Shown: piece after piece, positions 17,433 through 24,741 of the stretch | How positions within the stretch are numbered: the stretch's first letter is position 1 | Layout: each line of letters opens with the position of its first letter | Origin: Flavimaribacter sp039888615 | Lineage (GTDB): Bacteria > Pseudomonadota > Alphaproteobacteria > Rhizobiales > Rhizobiaceae | Length of the DNA: 64,000 nucleotides | Reading direction: 5' to 3' (one strand) | Assembly (NCBI GenBank): GCA_039888615.1 | Contig: JBDQQS010000008.1 | Notes under the pieces: generated by a model | What the model saw: the letters and a program-made list of their open reading frames with translations, nothing else | The model's database searches: none | What the model was told of the DNA's origin: nothing | Translations under genes and position numbers: made by a program

Positions 17433-17897
17433 TTACCAAGTCACGAGATCAAGCGGCAGGTTGAGCAATACGACGAAGACCACTGCGCAGAAGCAGGCGA
17501 TCGCCGCCGCAAGGACCGCCACCTGCCAGGGTTTCAGGCTGCCATCCGCCAGAGCGGATAGCGCCACGCACGCCGCGATAGCGGGCGCGAGGCCAAAGAG
17601 TGGCATCAGAAAGGCAAAGGCAAGCAGGCCGGCCACGATGAAAATCATCACACGAAACGAGACGAGGTCGGGCGGCGCCTCACGCTCACGCCCGAGCGCG
17701 GCGACGCCCTCGGCAAGGATCAACGCGCCTGACAGCACGAGCAGGACGCTGACGATCAGCGGAAAGGCGCCCGGGCCGATATTGCGGAGCCCGCCGAGAG
17801 GATAGCCGAGGGACTCGACGACGCCGTATACGCCGAGCCCAATCACGGCCAGTGCGGCAACCGAATCCTGTCCCAGCGATCGCGCTAAACTGAACAT
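17433..17897 (-). CDS. tctB: Tripartite tricarboxylate transporter small permease (TctB)
   Basis: From ATG 17897, preceded by GGGAGGAAC, the product is 154 residues with four transmembrane segments. It has the TctB-typical first helix and loop (LGYPLGGLRNIGPGAFPLIVSVLLVLSG) and the paired C-terminal helices. It is the small membrane subunit of the TctABC system. A longer in-frame start at 17930 lies upstream of the ribosome-binding site and is not used. The gene is divergent from tctC with a 180-base regulatory gap. Confidence 0.85.
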   Translation of the reverse strand: MFSLARSLGQDSVAALAVIGLGVYGVVESLGYPLGGLRNIGPGAFPLIVSVLLVLSGALILAEGVAALGREREAPPDLVSFRVMIFIVAGLLAFAFLMPLFGLAPAIAACVALSALADGSLKPWQVAVLAAAIACFCAVVFVVLLNLPLDLVTW

Positions 17898-17981
17898 TGT
17901 TCCTCCCCCCGGACGGATCGAAGACGCCATCCGAATGTCGGAAATGCTCTACGTTCAGGTCACGCCTGTCAACTGAAAATA

Positions 17982-18019
17982 TGTTCACATATGTAAACAA
18001 TTCACTTATGTGTTTACAT
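17982..18019. promoter_or_regulatory. Operator-like nested palindromes between tctB and tctC
   Basis: Two overlapping symmetric elements occupy the divergent promoter. TGTTCACATATGTAAACA (17982-17999) is an 18-base palindrome with one mismatched pair. Its right half ATGTAAACA (17991-17999) also pairs perfectly with TGTTTACAT (18011-18019) across 11 bases. The IclR regulator encoded at 19.7-20.5 kb is the natural candidate to bind. The surrounding 60 bases are AT-rich and likely hold both promoters. Confidence 0.6.
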
Positions 18020-18078
18020 TGGCCAGTCGAACGGGTTAACAATCTGTCTGTCATTGTTCCAGGGAGGAGAATGAAATC

Positions 18079-19053
18079 ATGAAACGCATACTGCAGGGCA
18101 TGCTTGCTTTCACCGCAGTGGCTGTCGCGGCCGTCGCCGCCGGACCGGCCTCAGCACAGGACTGGCCGGCTCACCCGGTCGATATGGTCGTCGCATATGG
18201 GGCAGGAGGCGGCACCGACACTGTCGCCCGGCAACTTGCCGAGCCACTATCAGAAATTCTTGGTCAGCCCGTTGTGGTGAAAAACCAGGCCGGTGCCGGC
18301 GGAACCATCGGCGCCGCGGCGGTCGCCTCGGCGGATCCCGATGGATACACGCTTTACATGATGGCTGCGGGTCACACCGTTGCGGCCGCCATGTACAAGT
18401 CGCTTCCCTACGATCCGGCTCAGGATTTCGTTGGCGTTTCGGGAATTGCGACGATGCCGCTGGTGCTTGTCACGCGACCTGATCACGAGATCAATTCCGT
18501 TGAAGACCTCGTCGCCAAGGCCAAGGCTGATCCCGGCGGGCTCACCATCGCGTCTGTCGGCGTTGGATCGACGCAGCATCTGACTGCTTCGCTGATCGCT
18601 TCGGAGCTCGGCATCGAGCTTCTCGAGATTCCCTATGCGAAGACGCCGGAAGGCCTTGCCGCGGTGCTGTCCGGCGAGGTCGACATGATGGTCGAGGTCG
18701 CTGCGACGGTCATAGGCCAGATCGGCGCCGGAGACCTGAAAGGCATCGGTGTGACGACGCCCGAGCGGCATCCGGCCATTCCCGACGTGCAATCCTTCGC
18801 CGAAGCCGGTCACGACCTCGACGTTTCCACCTGGTATGGCGTTGCTGCGCCGAACGGCGTTGATGCAGCAATTCTGTCGAGCGCCAGCGGGGCGGTCAAT
18901 GACGCCATTCAGTCGGAGGCTTTTGCAAAGTCTCTTCAGGACCGTGGCTTCATCCTGTCTCCATCGTCGCCTGATGCATTCACGGACAAGTTTCGCAATG
19001 CGATCGGCGTCTGGCAGAAGGTGCGCGAAGACGCTGGCATCGAGCAAAGATAG
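18079..19053 (+). CDS. tctC: Tripartite tricarboxylate transporter substrate-binding protein (TctC/Bug family)
   Basis: The 324-residue protein has a signal peptide ending in AAGPASA-QDW and the Bug-family core: PVDMVVAYGAGGGTDTVARQLAEPLSEILGQPVVVKNQAGAGGTIGAAAVA. Bug proteins bind a carboxylate through two water-mediated loops in a Venus-flytrap fold. AGGGAGGAG precedes the ATG. It is divergent from tctBA. A strong GC hairpin (19071-19096) follows its stop and separates it from the FMN reductase gene. Confidence 0.92.
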   Translation: MKRILQGMLAFTAVAVAAVAAGPASAQDWPAHPVDMVVAYGAGGGTDTVARQLAEPLSEILGQPVVVKNQAGAGGTIGAAAVASADPDGYTLYMMAAGHTVAAAMYKSLPYDPAQDFVGVSGIATMPLVLVTRPDHEINSVEDLVAKAKADPGGLTIASVGVGSTQHLTASLIASELGIELLEIPYAKTPEGLAAVLSGEVDMMVEVAATVIGQIGAGDLKGIGVTTPERHPAIPDVQSFAEAGHDLDVSTWYGVAAPNGVDAAILSSASGAVNDAIQSEAFAKSLQDRGFILSPSSPDAFTDKFRNAIGVWQKVREDAGIEQR

Positions 19054-19070
19054 AGATCGGCAATCGACTG

Positions 19071-19096
19071 CGGCGCAGGCTGTTCGGCCTGCGCCG
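19071..19096 (+). terminator. GC-rich hairpin after tctC
   Basis: CGGCGCAGGC and GCCTGCGCCG form a perfect 10-base stem with a TGTTCG loop. Only a weak T-rich tail (ATTTAC) follows, so it may attenuate or stabilise the mRNA rather than fully terminate. Confidence 0.6.
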
Positions 19097-19116
19097 ATTT
19101 ACAGGGAAATACGCCT

Positions 19117-19662
19117 ATGAAACTCCTTACCATCTGTGGAAGTCTTCGCAGCGGCTCTTTCAATCGCGCCATTTGCAACACGCTGCCTGAACTCGCGCCA
19201 GACGGCTGCGAGATCGAGGATGCGCCGGGATTCGGCGATCTGCCGCTCTACAATGCGGATGATCACAATGCCCATGGTTTTCCAGATCGCGTGGTGGAAA
19301 TCGCCGAGCATATTCGCGCGGCAGACGGTGTTGTGATCGTCAGCCCTGAGTATAATTTCTCGGTTCCGGGCGGATTGAAGAACGCCATTGACTGGATATC
19401 CCGTCTGCCAGACCAGCCCTTCAAGAACAAGCCGGTTGCGCTTCAGTCTGCGGCGGCTGGCATGCTGGGCGGTTCGCGCATGCAGTACCACATGCGGCAG
19501 GTGATGGTGTTCCTGGAGGCGCGCGTCTTCACAAAGCCCGAGATCTTCGTGAGCTTCGCCAAATCGAAGGTCGACGGGAGCGGCGAGAAGATTGCCGACG
19601 AGACGACCAGGGAAATGATGCGCGCGCAATTGACGGCGTTTACGGCTGAGATTACCAGCTAG
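19117..19662 (+). CDS. NADPH-dependent FMN reductase (flavodoxin-like)
   Basis: The 181-residue protein has the flavodoxin-fold FMN-phosphate loop GSLRSGSFNRAI at residues 9-20 and the SPEYNFSVPGGLKNAIDWISR motif shared by ChrR/ArsH-type NAD(P)H:FMN and quinone reductases. These cytosolic enzymes reduce flavin, quinones or metals. It lies between tctC and the IclR gene on the same strand; the gap to the IclR gene is 43 bases. A role in the catabolic pathway fed by TctABC is possible, but nothing in the sequence identifies it. Confidence 0.85.
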   Translation: MKLLTICGSLRSGSFNRAICNTLPELAPDGCEIEDAPGFGDLPLYNADDHNAHGFPDRVVEIAEHIRAADGVVIVSPEYNFSVPGGLKNAIDWISRLPDQPFKNKPVALQSAAAGMLGGSRMQYHMRQVMVFLEARVFTKPEIFVSFAKSKVDGSGEKIADETTREMMRAQLTAFTAEITS

Positions 19663-19705
19663 CCGAACAGATTTTCGCGCAAGGAGCAGGCTGACAAGAT
19701 TCGAG

Positions 19706-20515
19706 ATGTCGGAACCGCGTTTCAAAGATGTCGACAATGTCCTTCGCCATCCGGCTGGCTCCGGAGACGTCAAATCCGCCTTGCGCGTGATCAACGTTCT
19801 CGAACTTCTGGGACGATGGGGCGGCGCGCGGACCCACGTGCAGATCTCCGAAGAACTGAACATTCCAAAAAGCAGCCTGACGCAGGTGCTGAGAACCCTG
19901 ACCCGGCATGGATATCTTTCCTTCGACCAGGAATCGCGCGGCTATTCGCTCGGGCCCGCCATCGAGGATCTCGGCGCCCGATCGCGTACGACGCGCAAGC
20001 TGTCCGAGGTCGTCGCGCCCGTTCTTGAATGGCTGACTGAATTCACCGGCGAGAGTTCTGCGCTGAACTTTCGCGAGGGCGACGATCACCGCGTGGTTGC
20101 AACGGTGCTCGGTCCTCACAGAATTGTCGCGCATCTGAGACTCAATGATCGCGCGCCGCTTCACGCGACCTCTGGCGGCCAGGTTATTCTCGCGCATTTG
20201 TCGCAAACCCTGCGCGAGGAATATCTCTCTCGCGCGCGCTTCGAAAGCTACGCGAAAAACTCCCTCTTATCCGCCGCCGACGTGCGGTCAAAACTGGATC
20301 GGATCCGGGAGGGCGGGTTCGCGAAGGTCGTCGAGGAATTTACGCCGGGCATCGGCGGCATCGCGCTGCCGATCTTCGATTTGCGTCAAAGACCACTCGC
20401 GTCGCTCAGCGTCACCGTGCCGGTCGATCGCTTCACCGATGAACTCATCAGCAAGTCTCTCGCCGCCCTCGGCAAGGCGATCGCCTCGCTCAGGCACAGG
20501 GCGGAGCTGAGTTGA
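19706..20515 (+). CDS. IclR-family transcriptional regulator
   Basis: The 269-residue protein has the N-terminal winged helix of IclR proteins (SALRVINVLELLGRWGGARTHVQISEELNIPKSSLTQVLRTL) followed by the ligand-binding GAF-like domain with GDDHRVVATVLGPHRIVAHLRLNDRAPLHATSGGQVILAHL and GFAKVVEEFTPGIGGIALPIFD. IclR dimers commonly control catabolic operons and bind short palindromes. The nearby tctB-tctC operator candidate is the likely target. Fifty bases later comes the SnoaL-like gene on the same strand. Confidence 0.9.
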   Translation: MSEPRFKDVDNVLRHPAGSGDVKSALRVINVLELLGRWGGARTHVQISEELNIPKSSLTQVLRTLTRHGYLSFDQESRGYSLGPAIEDLGARSRTTRKLSEVVAPVLEWLTEFTGESSALNFREGDDHRVVATVLGPHRIVAHLRLNDRAPLHATSGGQVILAHLSQTLREEYLSRARFESYAKNSLLSAADVRSKLDRIREGGFAKVVEEFTPGIGGIALPIFDLRQRPLASLSVTVPVDRFTDELISKSLAALGKAIASLRHRAELS

Positions 20516-20566
20516 CATCGACGCCACCAGCCAACGCCCATTCGCACAGTTATTGAGGAGAACGCC

Positions 20567-21214
20567 ATGACCAGTGAAATCGCCGATATGGCCAGCCTGA
20601 AGGACGACAAGCTCCGCATTCGCGAACTGGTGGACAATTGGGTGATCTGGAGGGACGCCGGTTTCTGGGAGAAGTTCCGGACGGTCTGGCATGATGACGG
20701 GAGGATGATGGCGACCTGGACGCAAGGGACAGCTGATGAGTTTATCGCCATGAACAGGCAAGGATGGGACAAGGGCGTCAGCATCCTGCATTTTCTCGGC
20801 GCCTGCAGCGTGGAAGTATCGGGCGATCGCTCCGTGTCGCAGACAAAAATGACCATTTCCCAGCGCGCAAAGGTGCATGATGTGCTGGTCGATGTAGTGT
20901 GCACCGGCAGGTTCTACGATTTCTGGGAACGCCGCGGGGGAGAGTGGGGGCTGTGCCTGCGCCAGCCGATCTATGAAAAGGACCGGATGGATCTCGTCGA
21001 TCCGGCCGCGCGCGTCGAACTCGATCCCGAGGTCCTGGCGCGCTTTCCTGAAGGATATCGGCATCTCGCCTATCTGCAGTCTTCGATCGGATATCCCGTA
21101 AAGTCCGACATGCCGGGGCTGAAAGGCGATAAGGTCGCTTCCCTGTACGCGACCGGACAAGAATGGCTCGCAGGAAACGGCATCGAATGGGAAACCCATC
21201 GCTGGGGAATGTAA
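20567..21214 (+). CDS. SnoaL-like/NTF2-fold protein
   Basis: The 215-residue product has an N-terminal cone-fold of the SnoaL-like type (LRIRELVDNWVIWRDAGFWEKFRTVWHDDGRMMATWTQGTADEF). An extra C-terminal 70 residues (ARVELDPEVLARFPEGYRHLAYLQSSIGY) is unlike the smallest members. Such proteins are polyketide cyclases, dehydratases, isomerases or ring-hydroxylating dioxygenase small-subunit relatives. GAGGAGAA lies at a good distance before the ATG. It follows the IclR gene and converges on the sigma-factor gene with three bases between. A catalytic role in the Tct-linked pathway is plausible but unproven. Confidence 0.7.
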   Translation: MTSEIADMASLKDDKLRIRELVDNWVIWRDAGFWEKFRTVWHDDGRMMATWTQGTADEFIAMNRQGWDKGVSILHFLGACSVEVSGDRSVSQTKMTISQRAKVHDVLVDVVCTGRFYDFWERRGGEWGLCLRQPIYEKDRMDLVDPAARVELDPEVLARFPEGYRHLAYLQSSIGYPVKSDMPGLKGDKVASLYATGQEWLAGNGIEWETHRWGM

Positions 21215-21217
21215 ATC

Positions 21218-22108
21218 TTATCGATAATCCATTGCCTTCGTCAGCCTTGCGAGTTTGTCGGGGTTCCTGACAATGTAGATTGCGGCGATCCTTCCTTCGC
21301 TGTCGAGGTCGAACGCGAATGTCTGGTCGATCTGCCCCGAGAGGAAAACGATCAGCGAGGGAGCGTCGTTGATAGTCCTCTTGACGACCTTCAGGGAACC
21401 GGCGTTCGGGTTCTTCGTGGCTATGCCGAACAGAAAGCGGGTGACCGCGTCCGCCCCGTAAATGACGTTCAGGGCGGCGATCTTCTTGCCTCCACCGTCG
21501 CTGACGAGCTCCGCGTCCTCCGCCAGAAGCGCCTTCAAGGGGCCTGGATCGCCCGTTTCCACCGACTTCCTGAAGATGGAAACAAAGCGGTTCAGATCGG
21601 TCTCGCTCGGCGTGAAGCGATGCGGCGACTTTCGGATCGCGTTTCGCGCTCGGGAGGCCAGCTTCCTGAAGGCTTCCGGCGAACGCGACAAGGTGCGGCT
21701 GATCTCCTCGAAGGAAAGGTCCCAGAGATCATGCAGGAAATAGGCTGCTCTTTCTGCGGCCGACAGTCTTTCGAGGGTTCGCATAACAGCGAACGAAATG
21801 TCGAGCGAGCGATCGTCTGCTGTTTCGAACGCATCTCCGCTCGCCGGTTCCGGAAGCCATTGCCCGACATAGTCGAGATGTCTGTTTTCGGCGGATTTCG
21901 CGCGGTCGAGGCAGAGACGCGTCACAATCGTGGACAGCAGCCGCGCGGGATCGTCCACCTGCGACGCGCCATCGAAACGCAGCCACGCCTCCTGCACGAT
22001 ATCCTCTGCCTCCGAAACGGAGCCGAGATGCCGGTAGGCAAGGCGCAACAGACGCGAGCGATGCGCCATGAAGGCGTCGAGCCTGTCAGATGCATCATTC
22101 GGCGGCAT
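21218..22108 (-). CDS. ECF41-type RNA polymerase sigma factor with SnoaL-like C-terminal domain
   Basis: From ATG 22108 the product is 296 residues. Region 2 (HLGSVSEAEDIVQEAWLRFD) and region 4 (YFLHDLWDLSFEEISRTLSRSPEAFRKLASRARNAIR) are present. The linker holds WLPEP, and the C-terminal SnoaL-like extension holds DGGGK and NPDKL. Those three motifs mark the ECF41 group, in which the fused C-terminal domain, rather than an anti-sigma factor, controls activity. The start overlaps the carboxymuconolactone-decarboxylase-type gene by 14 bases; ECF41 genes usually neighbour such a gene and activate it. The long upstream in-frame extension runs antisense-like through that neighbour and is rejected. 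Confidence 0.9.
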   Translation of the reverse strand: MPPNDASDRLDAFMAHRSRLLRLAYRHLGSVSEAEDIVQEAWLRFDGASQVDDPARLLSTIVTRLCLDRAKSAENRHLDYVGQWLPEPASGDAFETADDRSLDISFAVMRTLERLSAAERAAYFLHDLWDLSFEEISRTLSRSPEAFRKLASRARNAIRKSPHRFTPSETDLNRFVSIFRKSVETGDPGPLKALLAEDAELVSDGGGKKIAALNVIYGADAVTRFLFGIATKNPNAGSLKVVKRTINDAPSLIVFLSGQIDQTFAFDLDSEGRIAAIYIVRNPDKLARLTKAMDYR

Positions 22109-22649
22109 GGGCGAACTCTTCTTCCCGCGTGTTGGCTGCGATATAGTCCCGCACAACCGGCTCGCATGTGGCGGCGTGTCCCATGCCGCGCTTGAGGAGC
22201 GGATAGAACTGTCCCGCGAGTACGGCGACCGCGAGCCCGATGCGCGCCCGATCGCCGAAACGTTTGCGCGCTTCCTCAACTGTTTCCGCCAGATCGGCGG
22301 AATTGTCCAGCACGGCGTCGGCGAAGCGTATGGCGAGCGCTGCGTCTTCAGACGCTTCTCCATGTCCGAGCGCTGTCAGGATGGCGTCAGGCGACAGGCC
22401 GCTTTCATCAGCCATCGTCATGGCGAGGCGCAGGCAAGGTCCGCAATCGGCGCGCATCACGCTGCGTATTTTCGCAGCGTACAACGCCTCTTTGGAGACG
22501 CCGAAATCTCTTTGAAGGAGAGCGCTCGACATGGCGAGTTGAAAACCCGCCGCCGTGCTCTCATCGAGAATTTCGCGCATATAGGACGCATCATAATCGT
22601 AGTGGTTCGAAAAACGCCTGATCGATCTGTCGAGAAAACGCCGGATCAT
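22095..22649 (-). CDS. Carboxymuconolactone decarboxylase/AhpD-family protein
   Basis: From ATG 22649 the product is 184 residues, all helical in character. It has the AhpD-like redox motif CGPC in RADCGPCLRLAMTMADESGL, with the family arrangement of helices around it. Members act as alkylhydroperoxidases or as lactone decarboxylases; the CxxC pair favours a redox role. Its ATG overlaps the upstream membrane-protein stop by four bases (ATGA), and its own end overlaps the ECF41 sigma gene. This matches the known ECF41 partner class (carboxymuconolactone decarboxylase, oxidoreductase or epimerase). Confidence 0.82.
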   Translation of the reverse strand: MIRRFLDRSIRRFSNHYDYDASYMREILDESTAAGFQLAMSSALLQRDFGVSKEALYAAKIRSVMRADCGPCLRLAMTMADESGLSPDAILTALGHGEASEDAALAIRFADAVLDNSADLAETVEEARKRFGDRARIGLAVAVLAGQFYPLLKRGMGHAATCEPVVRDYIAANTREEEFAHAAE

Positions 22650-23029
22650 GACCGGACCTCCTTTTTCCAGGGAAGGGAGAGAAGAAACAGCGGCAATAGT
22701 CCGGGCAGGACGATGGTCGCAACGTCCCGGGCGGCGGCGAGCGGCGCCGCGCCGTGGACGCCCATTTCCGTGATATGCAGGCCGGCATGTCCGGCGAGGA
22801 AGATTGCTGCCGGCCACATCGCGACGCTGTTCTTGAAGCTGAGCGCAGCGATTGCGAGTCCGGCCGCCGCAGCGATGAACGCCAGTCCGATATCGCGAAC
22901 GAAGTGGACGTTGAGAGGACCGGTATGGTCGACGTCCGGTACGATGGAATACCAAAGTTCCGGGGCGGCAAGCATCAACGCGCCGTTGGCGCCGTGGTAG
23001 AGAGCAAGTGCAGCAAGAACAACACGCAT
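22646..23029 (-). CDS. Small four-helix membrane protein of the ECF41 operon
   Basis: From ATG 23029 the product is 127 residues with four hydrophobic segments (near residues 2-22, 43-62, 70-90 and 97-118). GGAGGT lies 6 bases before the ATG. I do not recognise the family with certainty; it resembles small DoxX/DUF4345-like integral proteins. It is the first gene of a three-gene coupled operon with the AhpD-like and sigma-factor genes and lies directly behind an ECF41-like promoter, so it is probably made under the same stress signal. Confidence 0.75.
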   Translation of the reverse strand: MRVVLAALALYHGANGALMLAAPELWYSIVPDVDHTGPLNVHFVRDIGLAFIAAAAGLAIAALSFKNSVAMWPAAIFLAGHAGLHITEMGVHGAAPLAAARDVATIVLPGLLPLFLLSLPWKKEVRS

Positions 23030-23052
23030 GGCTAAACCTCCATGCCTGTTAT

Positions 23053-23079
23053 GACGAGACAGCACCGCGAAACGTGACG
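23053..23079 (-). promoter_or_regulatory. ECF41-type promoter candidate
   Basis: On the minus strand CGTCACG (23073-23079) is followed by exactly 16 bases and then CGTC (23053-23056). The published ECF41 target pattern, as I recall it, is TGTCACA-N16-CGTC. The core GTCAC, the spacer and the -10 CGTC all agree. The -10 element lies 24 bases before the membrane-protein ATG. Confidence 0.65.
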
Positions 23080-23180
23080 CGGGGGATAAGAATTATCTCA
23101 TTGAGTCGAATGCAAAGACGCTGAGACTGCCACCCTCGGCGTCTGGTTGGCGTGTTCAGGTTAAGTGAATTTCTGAAAGC

Positions 23181-23255
23181 TGGCTGGGGCGGCAGGATTC
23201 GAACCTGCGAATGGCGGCACCAAAAGCCGCTGCCTTACCGCTTGGCCACGCCCCA
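23181..23255 (-). tRNA. tRNA-Gln (anticodon TTG)
   Basis: The reverse strand folds as a 75-base cloverleaf: acceptor stem TGGGGCG/CGCCCCA, D arm GCCAAGCGGTAAGGC, anticodon arm with loop TTTTGGT (anticodon TTG), T arm GCAGG-TTCGAAT-CCTGC, discriminator G and an encoded CCA. All stems pair. It reads CAA glutamine codons. No integrase or attachment-site duplication was seen next to it. Confidence 0.96.
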
Positions 23256-23331
23256 GTATTTGCGCGAGTCTTCGCTCAAGCGCTCTGCATTTATCATCTG
23301 ATGATGAAATTTCAAGCGCCGGAAATCGACT

Positions 23332-24651
23332 TTACCGTTCTTCCTGCCTTGCGAGCACCTGCAATTGCATGATCGCCATGATCATCAGCAGCCAGATGGG
23401 GTCGACGCGGCGCAGAAAGAATGTCTCCAGGAATGAAAGAAGAGCAAAAAAGAGGATCACCATCATGAAGAGATCGGCGCGCGCCGCATTCGCGGGGTTG
23501 CGGCAGGCTTTGACATAGTTGACGGCGGGCATGATGTAGATGGCCCAGACCATGATTGCAAAGCCGACGACGCCGAGCGTCAAAAGCATGTCGACATAAT
23601 TGCTGTGGCCGTGGACGATGCCGCGAAAATCCCACGCCCATTCGTAGGGTTCTTCAATGCCGGTGACGACTGGCCTTCCCCAGAAACTGTCATAGCCCGT
23701 TCCCAGCCAGAAATTTTGCGAAAAGTTTTCAAGCCCGTATTTCCAGAGCGTGAAGCGGCCGGTGAAGCTCGGATCGTCGAGGATCGACCCCGTCAGGCTG
23801 GCGAGGGCATCCGAGTAGATCGTGCCTATGGTCAGCAAGGCGGCAAGGATGACTGCAAGGGCGGACAGAATGACGGTGAGTTTCGGCAAGCCGAAAATCC
23901 GTCCGGCAAGCACCACCATGACCGCCATCGGCAACAATCCGTTGGTCGTCTTGGAGCCGGTCTTGAGCACGAAGATGAAGGCGAGAAGGGCGACTGCGAT
24001 CCCGGACAATCGCATCCCCCGGCGATAGATATAGATGCCGAACATGACGAACACGGACATGACGGGGCCGGCGATGTTCTTGTGAGTGAATGAACCGCGC
24101 CAGAGGCCGGCGTGCTGTGGTTCGAATGCATCCGCCCCGTGAATGGCGAGGCTCGGAAGAAGCGCAAAACCTGCGTAGTTGATGAACAGCAACGTCAGCA
24201 TGACGGCGGCCAACATCCGCGCAAAGCTCTCCTCGTCTGGAGGAAGCAGAATGACCGCCGAAGCGATCAGCATGCCGATCAGCGTCAATATGACGGAGCG
24301 CATTGCGGCTGATGGGTCAGGTGCGACGACGATCGACAGTGCAAGCACAAGGTAGATCCCGATCCATGCCGGCTGGACATAGGCGGCGAGTTTCTTCCTG
24401 TCGACCAGGGTGATCAGACCAATGAACACGATGGAGCCGGCGGCGAGAAAGCCGATCTGGTTCAGCCTGTCGCCCTCGTTCGCCTCCACGTCCAGTATGC
24501 TGGTCGGGCTGAACGGCCTGAGCGACAGCATGAGCAGACAGAATGCGATATACGCAAGGCCCGTCGCGGCAAGGTTTTTCATCCTTGCCGGCGTCAGGGC
24601 GGGTCCGGCCCCGCTGCGGCTTTTCCCCGTGTCGTCATAGGTCGCTGACAT
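23332..24651 (-). CDS. O-antigen ligase/polymerase family membrane protein (Wzy/WaaL superfamily)
   Basis: From ATG 24651 the product is 439 residues with about ten or eleven transmembrane helices and one large periplasmic loop. The Wzy_C-type stretch is GSFTHKNIAGPVMSVFVMFG and TGRFTLWKYGLENFSQNFWLGTGYDSFW, followed by HGHSNYVDMLLTLGVVGF; its conserved Arg and His residues (GRFTLW, HGHSNY) are those needed for glycan transfer. Such proteins join or polymerise lipid-linked glycans in the periplasm; ExoQ-like exopolysaccharide polymerases belong here too. An ATG at 24696 in frame is an alternative start. It stands alone next to tRNA-Gln. Confidence 0.82.
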   Translation of the reverse strand: MSATYDDTGKSRSGAGPALTPARMKNLAATGLAYIAFCLLMLSLRPFSPTSILDVEANEGDRLNQIGFLAAGSIVFIGLITLVDRKKLAAYVQPAWIGIYLVLALSIVVAPDPSAAMRSVILTLIGMLIASAVILLPPDEESFARMLAAVMLTLLFINYAGFALLPSLAIHGADAFEPQHAGLWRGSFTHKNIAGPVMSVFVMFGIYIYRRGMRLSGIAVALLAFIFVLKTGSKTTNGLLPMAVMVVLAGRIFGLPKLTVILSALAVILAALLTIGTIYSDALASLTGSILDDPSFTGRFTLWKYGLENFSQNFWLGTGYDSFWGRPVVTGIEEPYEWAWDFRGIVHGHSNYVDMLLTLGVVGFAIMVWAIYIMPAVNYVKACRNPANAARADLFMMVILFFALLSFLETFFLRRVDPIWLLMIMAIMQLQVLARQEER

Positions 24652-24741
24652 TTGTCCGCCGCTAAAGGTCTCGTTCCTGCAGAGCAGGAAAATCATCGCC
24701 TTATATGGTTAACGAGGTCTTTCTGTCACGCTGAAAGCGCA

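Noticed and set aside
23181..23255. tRNA-Gln considered as an island attachment site
   Set aside because: No integrase gene and no second copy of the tRNA 3' end was found within the window.
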